In this document: positions 11,030 to 21,412 of the stretch, piece after piece
Layout of the letters: every line of letters begins with the position of its first letter
Position numbering within the stretch: position 1 is the first letter of the stretch
NCBI GenBank assembly: GCA_002104935.1
Contig: MCGT01000017.1
Coordinates: 434,001-498,000, forward strand
DNA length: 64,000 nucleotides
Direction of reading: 5' to 3'
Source of the DNA: Hesseltinella vesiculosa
Lineage: Eukaryota > Mucoromycota > Mucoromycetes > Mucorales > Cunninghamellaceae
The notes under the pieces: model-generated
What the model saw: only the letters and a program-made list of their open reading frames with translations
Told to the model about the DNA's origin: nothing
The model's database searches: none
Made by a program: the position numbers and the translations under genes

Positions 11030-11790
11030 GCTCAGTTGTCAGAGAGACGCATCGTTATAATCATAGCCATTTCTAATCATTTTTTACTTGTATGCAAAAT
11101 TTGGGGTCATTTGACTTTGGGGGATTTTGCGCTGGGATTTTTGATCAAATCACTTGGGGGTTCCCTGGGGAAAATGGCTAATTTTTCCAATTTTTTAGCT
11201 GGAAGGTCGGAGGTGTCCAAAAGAAAATGGAGAAAGGTTGGCTGGGCTACCTTCACTAACCAACCTGATTTTTTCAGTACCTTTATCACTCATACATCTG
11301 CGTGCTAATAAAAAATTTCACACTGATCGAATCAGTCAAAAGTTCTGTAGGGCATTAGCCTTTTTTTTTTTTTGGAAATGAGAAGGAGAAATCTGGATGG
11401 TCACATTTAATCTCCGCACCGTCACTTCAAAATTAAAGAGCTGTTCAAAATCAAAGCCTGGTTTCTTCATTCAATGTCGTATTTGGTTCAATGCCATGTC
11501 GTTGATATTTTGTTTCCCTGACGCTCTCCTTCTCTGGGCTAGACAAATGCAGCTCAACCAGATGGATTGGCAGAAAGATCGCTCAGCCAATGATTGTTCA
11601 CTTTTGATTTGTAACCTCCGATCGTCCAGCTAAAAAAATTGGAGAAATCAGCCGTTTTCCCCAAGCGATTTGATCAAAAACCACAGTGAAAAATTTCCTA
11701 GTCAAATCGCCCCAAATTTTGTATGCGTGCACAAAATGACGAGAAATGACTGTGATAAAATTTCATGTAAAAATTTACGCCCAAACCTTG
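11030..11790. repeat. Inverted-arm repeat copy (two facing arms)
   Basis: The left arm (about 11050-11260: TGCAAAATTTGGGG, GATCAAATCACTTGGGG, AGCTGGAAGGTCGGAGG) is found again as reverse complement in the right arm (about 11605-11770: CCTCCGATCGTCCAGCT, CCCCAAGCGATTTGATCAA, CCCCAAATTTTGTATGCG). Between the arms lies sequence shared with other copies (AATCTCCGCACCGTCAC near 11410). No transposase is encoded. It looks like a non-autonomous DNA element or foldback repeat. Confidence 0.65.
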
Positions 11791-14502
11791 TTTTTTTCAG
11801 GGTCAGCCTGAACCGACACAACGGTTGCTGTTGTCAAAAACAGTTGTCCAGACAATGGGAATGGTTCGACCTTCCTGATTGGTCTGCGTCGCTCACTTTC
11901 AGGCTCTTCAACACGGTAGCGAAAATAACCAACACCATTCAATCGCTGCACCAACCGAGCTTGCTCTCTAGAAAAGCCAGCCTCCAGCGGGGACTGGAAG
12001 CTTTGTCTCGGCGGAACCCTACTTTTGAGTGTGTAGCCAGTATGAAATAAGCCAAAGGATCCCACTTCTGGTAAGGGCCCGATCGCAATGCTTGATGACA
12101 ATGCAGTGATTGGGGATGCCATCGTGTCCATCCGTTGCCATTCCTGTATAAAGTGCCAGTGTCGGGCGTTGTGAGCTGTTAGCCCCGATTATTTTCATGT
12201 AGCAACAGCACCGCTCGGAAGAGGCAGTTGAGGTACGATTTATTTTAAACGGCGGTCATACATGTGTTTGTCATTCGTCTAGTTCTGCGCTACGATCACA
12301 GAAGCCCATGCGCCTTTACCACAAACCTGCCACATCACGTATGGTGTGCCAACAAGGTTTAGGATACACAGTGAGATCAGAATTCCTATTGTTTTGACCT
12401 GACCCAAAAGGGTGCTGAATAATGGCGATGCTGAAAAAATCAAGTCGAGTGGCCCCAAATCGTGCAAGCCGTTGGGGCTGGGTGTCGGGCAAGCGAAGCT
12501 CACAGTGCCAATAGCGTGCTGTCAAACAGCTGACCAGCGGCGCCATTTGCATTATTGCAGTGGATCGCCGTCTCTGTGGGCCATAAACACGTGACAGTAG
12601 TCATGGCCAATCATGGACCAGTGTACTAAGCAGTGACAGTCAGGAAACGGATATGCACCAGACACTTTTTCTCAGCCGGAGATCATTGAAGAAGCAAGAT
12701 CCTGTAGCTGAAACTGAAAATGAGCGCCTTGGCAAGGCACAGCTTTTCCATTTTTGGCGCCATTTTTGTTGGTCTCTTGAGCATGCGTGCAGGGTAGGAA
12801 AGAATTGAAACTGAAGCCTCCTTTTTTTATCTTATCTATCGGATGCGGGCTTTTTCTATCGCCACAGAAAATGTTGGAGAGGGCTCTTGCATTCGCACAA
12901 TTCCAAGGAGTCGATTGCTTCATGTTTATTGGTGAAAAAGATTCGCCAGCACAAAAAAAAGGAAAAGAAAAGAAATGGGGTTGTGATGAAAGTGGCACAT
13001 AAACACGCGAGGTCACACAATTTGAACAATGCTCGTTAGTGTCACTTTGTTTTTGTTTTTTTTTTTTACCGTTGATCCATTGTAATGAGCGGCAAAGGGA
13101 AAAAATTCATGACATGATAAACGTCATGGAAGGAAACACGGAAATCATGCCAGGTGTGATTGATCAGCGTCAAAACAAACAGGTTGAAAAGTGGTCTTTT
13201 TTTTTTTTTTTTTTTTGCGCGCACCTTGTGACAAGGTGGCGTTTTATTTTACTTTCGAAACTCATATGATCAGCAGCCAAGGAGTCTTCCTTAAAAAAAA
13301 GGCAATGGCCCTTGCAGGTTTTCCAGAATCATTTTTAGCTATGTGAAAGAAAGAAGGAATGTGTGAAGCGCTCCTTTTTTATTATTCCTTGTGTAAAGAA
13401 GTTATTTCAGGGTGAAATGTTACAATCTATAGATGAAAAGGTAATATGAGACAAAACGAAAAAGTGAGGTTGAAAGAGAGAAGGGGGGGGTGCTGCCAGG
13501 GTGCTTTTTAGGGGAGGGGAGGTTTTTTTATGTGTGTTCAAAATGAAAGCGCGGTTGAAGTAATGAAAGTGGAAATGTTTCAAAACCTTGCCGACCAGCT
13601 TCCGGGTTCACGAAACCTTGGAATAAAATAAAAACATGACGTGAGATTGGACAAATGCATATAGATTAAAAGGCATCGAAGGAAAAGCACGAGATCAACC
13701 TAATTAAGGGTGGGACCTCGAATGGTAGCTATAGAAAAAAAAAAAACGGGGGATATGTTATTCTGCAGCGTTTAAACGTACAGATTGTTTCATTCCGTTG
13801 AGATGGCAACCGTATATAAAAAATAACCAGTTTAGAGTATAGAAAGGTGTTAAGGAGGCTCCATGATCGAGGATATTTGCCCTGGATAGGTTAGGGTTTC
13901 TACCTCCGCCTTTTTTTTATATGGTGAAGAAAAAGCCCAAGGGCGATCGTCATCCTCCAGAATTGACCACAAATCCATTGACGTTGCACAAGTGACGCGT
14001 CACACAAAGAACTGCCCTTTTCTAAAAGAATAAACTAAAACAAACTAAGAAAAAGGATGCCTTTTCAATAGAAAAAAATATGGACTGCAAAAAAAATAAA
14101 CTTTCAAAACGAAGCGCTGATAGAGCTGTTTTTCCAAAAGTTTAATATTTGGGACGATGATCGTGAGAGGTAAAGATTGGTATTTTTTTTTGGGGGGGGG
14201 GGAGGGACAAGTTTTGCCAAAAACGTCTGAAATGCTGGGGTAAAAAGGAGAGTCGTTTATTGAGCATTGACCATCAAGGTGAGCCACTGAGAAAAATAAA
14301 AAAAACTACTTTTTGTTTATTTTGTCATCGGTTTTACAAGTGCTAAACTTTAAACCAATACTGAAAAAACGACCCAACAACGATTTCATATATACAAAAA
14401 AAAAAAAAGGAAAAAACAAACGCAACAGCGAAGAAAAAAGGTACAAAAAAAAAGCGGGGCGGGGTGGGGCGGCTGATTTCAAAAAAGAACCGAGGGCATG
14501 TT
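11791..14502. other. 2.7 kb with no confident gene
   Basis: The part 11800-12600 is less AT-rich and holds overlapping short open frames on the - strand (a 118-codon frame at 11775-12131 and shorter ones at 12279-12552). None matches a family I recognise. It may be an old transposon or gene remnant. From about 12700 to 14500 the sequence is full of A/T and G runs (G-run at 13483-13490; G-run near 14191-14201) and looks like spacer plus the 3' untranslated region of the PP1 subunit gene, which ends at 14503 on the opposite strand. Confidence 0.4.
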
Positions 14503-15537
14503 TTAACCTTGAATGAGAGAGGATGAATTGTAAAAGCAATATTTGGTGATAAAGTCATCGTAACCGAGATGCAAAGGGGAAGAGGTGGGAGAGGAAACGA
14601 GGGTAGGCGATACATCGTGCGCAGTAGAAGAGGGGGCCAAGCGGGCATTGTCAAAGCTGTAGCGCCATCTGAGTTGTTGGTTCAATGGATGGGTGGGTTC
14701 ATGGTCATGGATGGGATTTTTTTTTTGGAGATGCAAGTTGGCGGGATGCTGGGGATGAGGGATGGGTTTGCCATGCAAAAAGGATGAGGGCGGCAAGAGT
14801 GGGAGGTCCAAGGCGTCGTCGTCCTCTTCTTCTTCATTGTCGCTAAGCTGGAGAGGTGGGGTGGAAGGGATGAGAGGGACAAGGTGGATTTGATAGTTCT
14901 TTCCATCGTTGTTGTCCCAGAATTCTTGCCCGTTGACTTGGTATCGAAGGGCAATCCAGCAAGTGAAGGGTTTTCGTGAAGGAGGGTGAAGGATGGGGCT
15001 GTCATGCAGAACAGGGATTTCAAAAGTAAATCGATCCCAAGTGTTGGTGGTGGAAGCAATGGGTTCTCGATAGAGGGCGTCTAATTCATGAAAGGTGTGC
15101 CAGCAATCCAGGGAATACCGGACGGTGACGAGTTTCTGATAAGCCAGGTTCGCCACACGGCATCGACCAATGAGAACGTCATGGTCCAATTGCACGTTTT
15201 CCATTCGGATGGCAGCATTTGTCAGACTTCGATACATCATTAATTTGGAAGGCCAACCAGGATACTTGACATCGAATTTTGTTTCTTCTTGGAACAAAGG
15301 CGGATCGCTGTGCACCGCCAAAGGGGTTTGTGACTTGAGGAAAAGGCGCACTTGTTCCAAATCTTGATCATCACAGAATCGCACCTTTTTTTTTTTCGGA
15401 GCTGGCAATGGCAGCGATGGCCGTTGCAATGGCCGCCGTTGGTTTCCATACCGATTCAACGAGACTCGACGACATGATGTTTTGTTGAACGAGTTAAAAT
15501 AAGTGGTATCGTTGTTGGTATGAATAAACGTTGTCAT
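14503..15537 (-). CDS. PP1 regulatory (glycogen-targeting) subunit with CBM21 domain
   Basis: A single-exon gene of 344 residues. A CBM21 carbohydrate-binding module (about residues 95-225) is clear from KLVTVRYSLDCWHTF, NTWDRFTFEI, FTCWIALRYQVNGQEFWDNN and the following GKNYQI. A PP1-docking RVxF-type motif, KKVRF, lies near residue 50, the usual order in the GAC1/PPP1R3 family. Such proteins bring protein phosphatase 1 to glycogen and favour glycogen synthase activation. The C-terminal third is low-complexity (acidic EEEEDDD, then Pro/His-rich) and probably disordered. The ATG at 15535-15537 is the first in frame. A candidate TATA box lies about 200 bp upstream. The family is secure; a direct GAC1 orthologue is likely but not proven. 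Confidence 0.88.
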   Translation of the reverse strand: MTTFIHTNNDTTYFNSFNKTSCRRVSLNRYGNQRRPLQRPSLPLPAPKKKKVRFCDDQDLEQVRLFLKSQTPLAVHSDPPLFQEETKFDVKYPGWPSKLMMYRSLTNAAIRMENVQLDHDVLIGRCRVANLAYQKLVTVRYSLDCWHTFHELDALYREPIASTTNTWDRFTFEIPVLHDSPILHPPSRKPFTCWIALRYQVNGQEFWDNNDGKNYQIHLVPLIPSTPPLQLSDNEEEEDDDALDLPLLPPSSFLHGKPIPHPQHPANLHLQKKNPIHDHEPTHPLNQQLRWRYSFDNARLAPSSTAHDVSPTLVSSPTSSPLHLGYDDFITKYCFYNSSSLIQG

Positions 15538-15738
15538 GAAAAATAATAAACAATAGAGTGCAGAGAGGAGAAAAAGAAAAGGAGAAAAAAGTCAATCAAG
15601 GAAAAAAAAAAAAAAAAAAAAAGGTTGAGAATGACCGAGGTCGAATGGGAATTGGCAGGCAAAAGTAGGGATTTGGAGGGAAAAAATAAAGGAGAGAAAA
15701 GAAGAAAAAAATGGCATGTGCACGTTTGTTTCCTCAAA

Positions 15739-15746
15739 TATTTATA
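15739..15746 (-). promoter_or_regulatory. Candidate TATA box for the PP1 subunit gene
   Basis: TATAAATA on the - strand, about 200 bp upstream of the ATG at 15537. The intervening leader is rich in A/T runs and TTTTTC on the coding strand, as is common in fungal promoters. Inferred from sequence only. Confidence 0.35.
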
Positions 15747-17500
15747 ATGCATTTACCATTTTTTCACACCACCCTTTCCTTGGTTGTTCATGGCCAATCC
15801 GGACGCCTCAGCACTTTTCCCCCCCACGGTAGGTTTTTGTGCTTCTGCAACCACAACAACAAAAATCCCACCCCCATAGAGAGGCTGAAAGGTACTCCCA
15901 CACTACTTTATAAGACATAGACATATACAGAAAGACTTCTTTTGAACGAGGTCTGTTTTTGGGAGTGATCAAACAAACTTTTCCTTTGCACTACGAATAT
16001 GGGAATCTGGAATCTGGTCTTTTTTTCAGCCAGCTTTGGCGCGTTCCAAGTCCGCGCTCCGCCGCCCATCCGTCTGTTGTTGGCGCTCAAAAGGCGTCAT
16101 AAAATAAGTTTCAGTCAATGGATAGGATGATTCATGATTCATAACCAACCCATTTTATTTGTTTTCGTGTGTTGTATGGCAGCACTTTTTTTTTTTGTTA
16201 TTGTGTTGGATGATCCGATGTAAAAAAAAAAAAAAAAGTCAAATGACCAACTGGCTTGATTCTCCAGTTTTTTTTATGTTGTTTTTCTTATCTTGGGGGG
16301 GATCCGAAGGTAGTGGACTTTTTTTTTAAAATAAAAATAAAAAATCAAACCCAGCACCTTGACCTACACAAGAACCTGTTTTTTTTTCAACCCACCCGTT
16401 CAGTTTTGACAGGCATTTCCGGAAAGATGACATCCGATGTTTGCCAAAATGAACCTTTGGTCAAGGAGATGAGTGGTTTATTTACAAAAGTTGTGTTAAG
16501 AAAGAAACGGACCATTTTTCCCCACATCAAAATTCGTTGGCGTATTTTTTGTTTGTTACAAAAAGGCAGGATGGTCACCAAAAAATGGCCCATCCTGGTT
16601 CCTTCACCTCCACAACCTCATACCCAAATGCGGAAAGATGCCAAACATAAAAACAAAAAAAAAAAAAAATGGCGCCCTCCCCCCCCCAACTTTATACGAG
16701 AATGGCAAAATCGCTGATAAGCTTTTTCATCCATTTCATGAAGAAGCTTCTTTTGAAAAAATGGTAGTCAATTTTAAGAAAGATGATTGTGTACCAATGT
16801 ACAAATTCTCTCTTCCCACCTGTGTTGCCCAGCTATTTGGGGCGAGTCATCCTCCAGCGGAAGCTCATTCCGCCTCCACACCCTGTGAGTGATTGGACGT
16901 CTACGCCATGCACAAGTGAAAGCAAGTAGCAGCATGGGTCCAAGAGGACGTTTCTTGTCGGTCCAGTATTGGTGATGTTGTTCCAGCATTCAGTCATCCA
17001 ATCAGCCATTGACGTGATGCCATCCAAACCACAGCCTGTTGTTGGGCATGGGAAATCAGCAGAGTTTCATCTTCCGTCGATGGGAAGGAGCACAGACAAC
17101 TTTTTCTAAAAACAAATCATCAAGAGTGTCACCAAAAACAACCCAACAAAAAAATTGGATGTAAAGAACTGCACAGACCATCTCATTATCGTTATCTGGC
17201 CCCGCAAATCACTGCGTTTTGCAAATAAATACACCAACTCTAATTTGTGAAGAACATGAAAAACAAATAAAACAGCTCAGGTTCTGGCTTGGCTTTTTAA
17301 GGTGTTTCTCATTGGGTGTTTTTTAGCTTCTGAAAAGGTCGACAGAGGACGTTGAAGAAGGATGTTTCGCTTAGGCAGTAAGCCCTTTGGCTAGACATTC
17401 GCCAAATGAATTTTATTTATTCGAATGCTGTTCTGGTCTCTTTTTTTCTCTTCATGGCCTGAGCCAGTTTCCTTGAATCTAAGAAGGCAAGAAGGTCAAG
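15747..17500. other. Intergenic, no gene seen
   Basis: About 1.75 kb between the PP1 subunit gene and the homeobox gene, both read on -. Open frames present (for example + strand 16256-16717) run through poly-T and poly-A tracts and show no conserved blocks. It should hold the 3' end of the homeobox transcript and part of the PP1 subunit promoter. Confidence 0.5.
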
Positions 17501-18256
17501 TCACATGATTCCTCCTTTTCCAATGTTACCTGGCAGGTTCAGTTTGCAAGGAACAAAGTCACGGCAAGGCGGGGTGGGACACAAGTGAGGTACAATGCGT
17601 CGACGGGCATTGATAAACCAGTTGCTGATCTGACACATGGTCAGGTGTGTTTGCTGCTGTAGTTTGGCTTTTTCAGATTCGGTGGGATATGGGTAATCGA
17701 CGTGAGCCATCAGCCATTGTTTGAGAATGCAGGTGACAGGCTTTGGCAGGTTCCCCCGCCGTTTAGAGCCTAGAATGGAAGTCGCCGTTGGTGTCACCAT
17801 CGACTTGTCTGTCAAAATCGGAGGGGGGGAAGCATCCTGACGGTCAGTCAGGGGCGATGCTTCCGTGCTATTGTTGCTTGATGATCGACTTCGAGAAGAG
17901 ACGCTGTCAATATCACCCTGGCCCATGCTGATCCACAGCTGACCATTTTCCTTCATCATGGTTTGAATTTGTTCCTTTCTTGCCTTGGGCAAATCGAGTT
18001 GGACAGCTTGCTGGTTATCGTACAGGATAATTGGGCTGAAGTACCGAGGCATTAGCATTGTCAACACTGGGAATAAAAAGGAAAAGTGTAAAAAGAAGAA
18101 GGGATGGAAAAGAAAAAAGGATGGCTGTTGAAATAGGATCGGCTGACAAGGCGACGTTCTATTTTTGTTCATCTGCATGAATTTTTTCTTAGCCTCATCC
18201 AGTAGGGAGATAGATACACGATTGTCAAATTTCAAGTAATCAAGAAAAAGGACCAT
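17501..18256 (-). CDS. TALE-class homeobox transcription factor
   Basis: The C-terminal half carries a homeodomain of the three-amino-acid-loop-extension class: GNLPKPVTCILKQWLMAHV, then the PYP loop extension, then helix 3 with WFINARRRI. These factors bind DNA as monomers or dimers and often control development or mating. A Ser-rich, likely disordered segment precedes the domain. A typical intron end (poly-pyrimidine tract ending CCCAG at about 18068) suggests an intron between the first coding part (from ATG 18254-18256) and the residues MLMPRYFSP. If that intron is real, the first exon is short and the true start could lie further upstream. Identity of the homeodomain is clear; start and first splice are uncertain. 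Confidence 0.8.
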   Translation of the reverse strand: MVLFLDYLKFDNRVSISLLDEAKKKFMQMNKNRTSPCQPILFQQPSFFLFHPFFFLHFSFLFPVLTMLMPRYFSPIILYDNQQAVQLDLPKARKEQIQTMMKENGQLWISMGQGDIDSVSSRSRSSSNNSTEASPLTDRQDASPPPILTDKSMVTPTATSILGSKRRGNLPKPVTCILKQWLMAHVDYPYPTESEKAKLQQQTHLTMCQISNWFINARRRIVPHLCPTPPCRDFVPCKLNLPGNIGKGGIM

Positions 18257-18599
18257 CACAGCCCTCGCTGTTGCCCCTTGATTGCTCTCTTTCTAACCTT
18301 GCTTCCCATTTGGTTGACTAGGCCGATCATCCCCTTGTGCTGGTACCAAACTCCTATTTTTGCAACATGATTCTACTTCTTGACAGATGGCAGTCATCTC
18401 CTTTGCTCGATGTGTAACACAATAACTTGTTTTTTAATGAAGGACGTGCTAAGCATGTCATCCTGCAGATCCCTTTTTTTGTGTTTTTGAAAGTGGGTGC
18501 TGAGTTTTGTTGGTGGCAGTGCAAAAGCAGAGTTTTCGGCACTTGGTTTTTTTTTTTTTTTCTTCTTTCTTCCCATCGAATCATTGGCACATAGCCATC
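18257..18599. promoter_or_regulatory. Divergent promoter region, homeobox gene (-) and RRP41 (+)
   Basis: 343 bp separate the two divergent start codons, so both promoters must lie here or overlap the genes. It contains a T-run at 18548-18561 and no obvious TATA box. Confidence 0.4.
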
Positions 18600-19685
18600 A
18601 TGGTAAATGATAATCATTAGCAGCATGCTGTCGTTTTTAATCTTGACGACTTGCTTTTTTTAATTCTAGTCACGACAAGAGCTATTAACACCTGAAGGTT
18701 TTTTTTTTTTTTTTTTTCAATGTTCCATTGTTATTGACTGATCGCTTGACCATTTTTTTTTTTCTTTGATTGATTTCTTCAATGGTCCAGGTCTTCGAGT
18801 GGACGGTCGCCGTGCCCAAGAATTACGCCGCATTGTTGCCAAAACATCTGTTTTCAGCCAGTCGGATGGATCTGCCTATTTGGAACAAGGCAACACCAAG
18901 TGTCTTGTGGCTGTTTACGGACCTCGCGAAGCTCGTCATCGACAACAAGCCATGGCTGATCGTGCGATCATCAATGTGGAATTCATCGTGGCTCCTTTCA
19001 GTACAACCGAGCGAAAGAAACGATCCAAAAATGACAAGTATGGCATCATGACAGAACATCCCATGGACTGGGCCTACGATAAGAAAAAAAGCACCAAGCT
19101 TATTTTATTTTATTTTTTTTCGTGCTAGACAGTCGCTCGAATCGGCTACGTTTATTCGCCAAACCTTTGAGCCAGTGATTCTCTTGAGCCAATTTCCTCG
19201 ATCCCAAATCGATGTGTATATCCAAGTGTTCCAACACGACGGCGGTGTCCTTGCTGCCTGCATCAATGCCACCACCATGGCTCTGGTGGATGCTGGTATT
19301 CCCATGCTTGATTTTGTATGCGCCTGCTCAGCCGGTGCGATCGAAAAGGTGCCTGTCGTGGATCTGAACCACCTTGAAGAGTCAGCCGACACTCCTGAAT
19401 TAACCTTGGCCATGCTTCCTCGTTCTAACAAAGTCAACCTACTCGAGGTAAATCAAATGAAATCAGCCCCTTCGTCATCACTTTGACTAAACCCCTCTCG
19501 CCCCCCCCCTTTTTTTTTTGTGTCTGCCTATTTTTTTCCGTGTAAAGCTTCAGTCTAGGTTACATATCGATGAACTTCAAGACGTCATGGATATGGCCAA
19601 GGATGGCTGTATCAAGGTTCACGACACCCTGGATCAGGTCGTCCGACGAAACATGGAGCATTTTATTGAACGCATGAACGCATAA
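18600..19685 (+). CDS. RRP41: Exosome core subunit RRP41 (RNase PH-like)
   Basis: A subunit of the RNA exosome ring, which processes and degrades RNA in nucleus and cytoplasm. The RNase PH fold is shown by ELLTPEG/LRVDGRR, GSAYLEQGNTKCLVAVYGPRE, FIRQTFEPVI, IDVYIQVFQHDGGVLAACIN and DLNHLEES. Inferred exons are 18600-18602, 18670-18697, 18791-19037, 19129-19447 and 19548-19685, summing to 245 codons in frame. The first coding exon is only the ATG: the sequence ATG|GTAAATG is followed by an intron ending TTCTAG and then codons for SRQELLTPEG, the known RRP41 N-terminus. Eukaryotic RRP41 usually lacks phosphorolytic activity; that is family knowledge, not tested here. The next gene on the same strand starts 222 bp downstream. 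Confidence 0.93.
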
Positions 19686-19907
19686 ACCACACATCTCCCC
19701 TTGATCATCGTCCCTTTTTTTCTTTTTCTTCTTGATGTAGATAACAGCTTTTCTTCATTTTTACCCTCACTTTTAACATCCTGTGTAATCAATGCATTCT
19801 TTTTTAACTTGTTCCTGATGGAGCGGTGTTTTGCTGTGTGTGTGTGTTTTTTTTTTTTTTTCTCTTAAACTTGCTTTTTTTCTTTTTCAATTTTTCGAAC
19901 CTGGACA

Positions 19908-21323
19908 ATGTACCGATTGACTCGACCATTGACACGGCTACCACAACATCCTCCCTGCAACATGACGACGCGATCGCTGTGGATCGGCCAGACGAGCACA
20001 GGACCATCCTTGTCCTCATGTATGGATCAAAGCCTGGGCAATGTCATACAAAAGCTGGAAGGCAAGACCCCATCGGTTTGCATCGCTCTCCTTTCCAAAT
20101 CATTTCAACAACACCAGTACAAACAAGCCATGGCACAGCTCGAAAAAACCTGGAAGGAGGCTGATGTACCCGTCTTGGGGTGCATTGTTGATCGAGTCCC
20201 AACATTTGGCCATGGTGTCAGTCTGCTGGTTGGCGTCGACGAAGCCGTTGCACCGTTTTATGTGCCCGACGACCCTACTGCCGCAAAAGTGCGCACCATT
20301 TCGGTGGGCCGCTGGGGCCAGGTCCAAGACTTTGATCGCTTCAAATACCAGGGCAATGCTCTGAAGGAGCAAGGGTGGGCGGCCTTTGATTCGATCTCAC
20401 AGCCTCCCAAACAACGGCAAACCGACCAGGAACAAACCGCTGCTTCGATCATTGGCAGTTTACCACCCAATGCTAACTTTGTGTGGCTCATGACCGACCG
20501 CGAACCTGACCACACTCTTCAAGTACTGGATGACCACTTTAGCTTCACTACAAAATTTGGCTTGGCCGCCTCCTCAACGCCCTTTGTCACCGGCACGCCC
20601 CATTGGCTGTACTACCAGGGTCAGATCCACCCGGCTGGCACCTTGGGCTTTGCCAGTTACAACAAGCCCAAACCTTGGACCAGTCTTCGTCTGACACACC
20701 CTAGCCTGGCACCCATAGGTCGCCCGGTGCCCATCACCCGTGTTCGAGGCAACGTGATTCTCGAATTGGATGGCGGCGGCGCCACCAACATGCTGATGGA
20801 CCTGATCCATCAGAACAAGGTCGCCAATAAAGACGAGCCTTTTTACCTGGCCTTCCAACCCATCGGCGCCAACGATGTCGTTGTTGCTCGTATCACCAGC
20901 GGCGACCCTGCCCGCGGTAACATGGCCGTCGAAACCACGCTGGACCTCCTCGCTGGTCAGCAAGTGCGATTCTTGAAGTCCAAAGACATCCCACTTTCTC
21001 CCCAGTCCTTGCTTGACTCTGATGATCAAGGTATCCTTTGTTTCTCTTTTTTAGGATGAAATGGATTGGGAATTGTTGGCTGACCCTCCCCCCCCTTTTT
21101 TTTTTTGTTTTTCTTAGAAATAATGGTATTTGGCACTGTGGATTTGGATCATACCATTGATGTACACCCTCCATCCGAGCAGCCAGCCTCAGTCAAGCCG
21201 ATCTTTGGTGCCACTAGCGAAAGCGCGGTCTTGCTTGGTCACGCTGGCCAGCCCACTCTCTTCCATCAAGTCCCCTTTGCCTCTCTCCGCCTCCGCTCTT
21301 CAATCCCAATGTGTGTACAGTAA
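19908..21323 (+). CDS. FIST-domain protein
   Basis: A 442-residue protein from two exons (19908-21030 and 21118-21323; the frame is kept across a GTATCC...CTTAG intron). The middle and C-terminal parts resemble FIST N/C sensory-type domains: SVGRWGQVQDFDRFKYQG, WLMTDREPDHTL, GLAASSTPFVTG, then IGRPVPITRVRGNVILELDGG and, near the end, FGATSESAVLLGHAG. FIST domains are thought to bind small ligands, perhaps amino acids; the human relative FBXO22 adds an F-box, which I do not see here. The N-terminus (first about 25 residues) is basic with no acidic residue, so mitochondrial import is possible. A second Met at residue 19 could be the real start. It ends 89 bp before the convergent WDR7-like gene. 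Family call is fair, function unknown. Confidence 0.7.
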
Positions 21324-21412
21324 CCATTTCATACAAGCAATAAATAACTTTATCATGTACAAAAAGTAAAAATCGCGCACCGTACGAAATGAACCAAGAA
21401 AGGACTGTGATG

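Noticed and set aside
11775..12131. 118-codon open frame on -
   Set aside because: Could be a remnant, but no family match and no start or splice context; kept only as a finding.
16256..16717. 153-codon open frame on +
   Set aside because: Runs through poly-T and poly-A tracts, has no conserved block and sits in a spacer.
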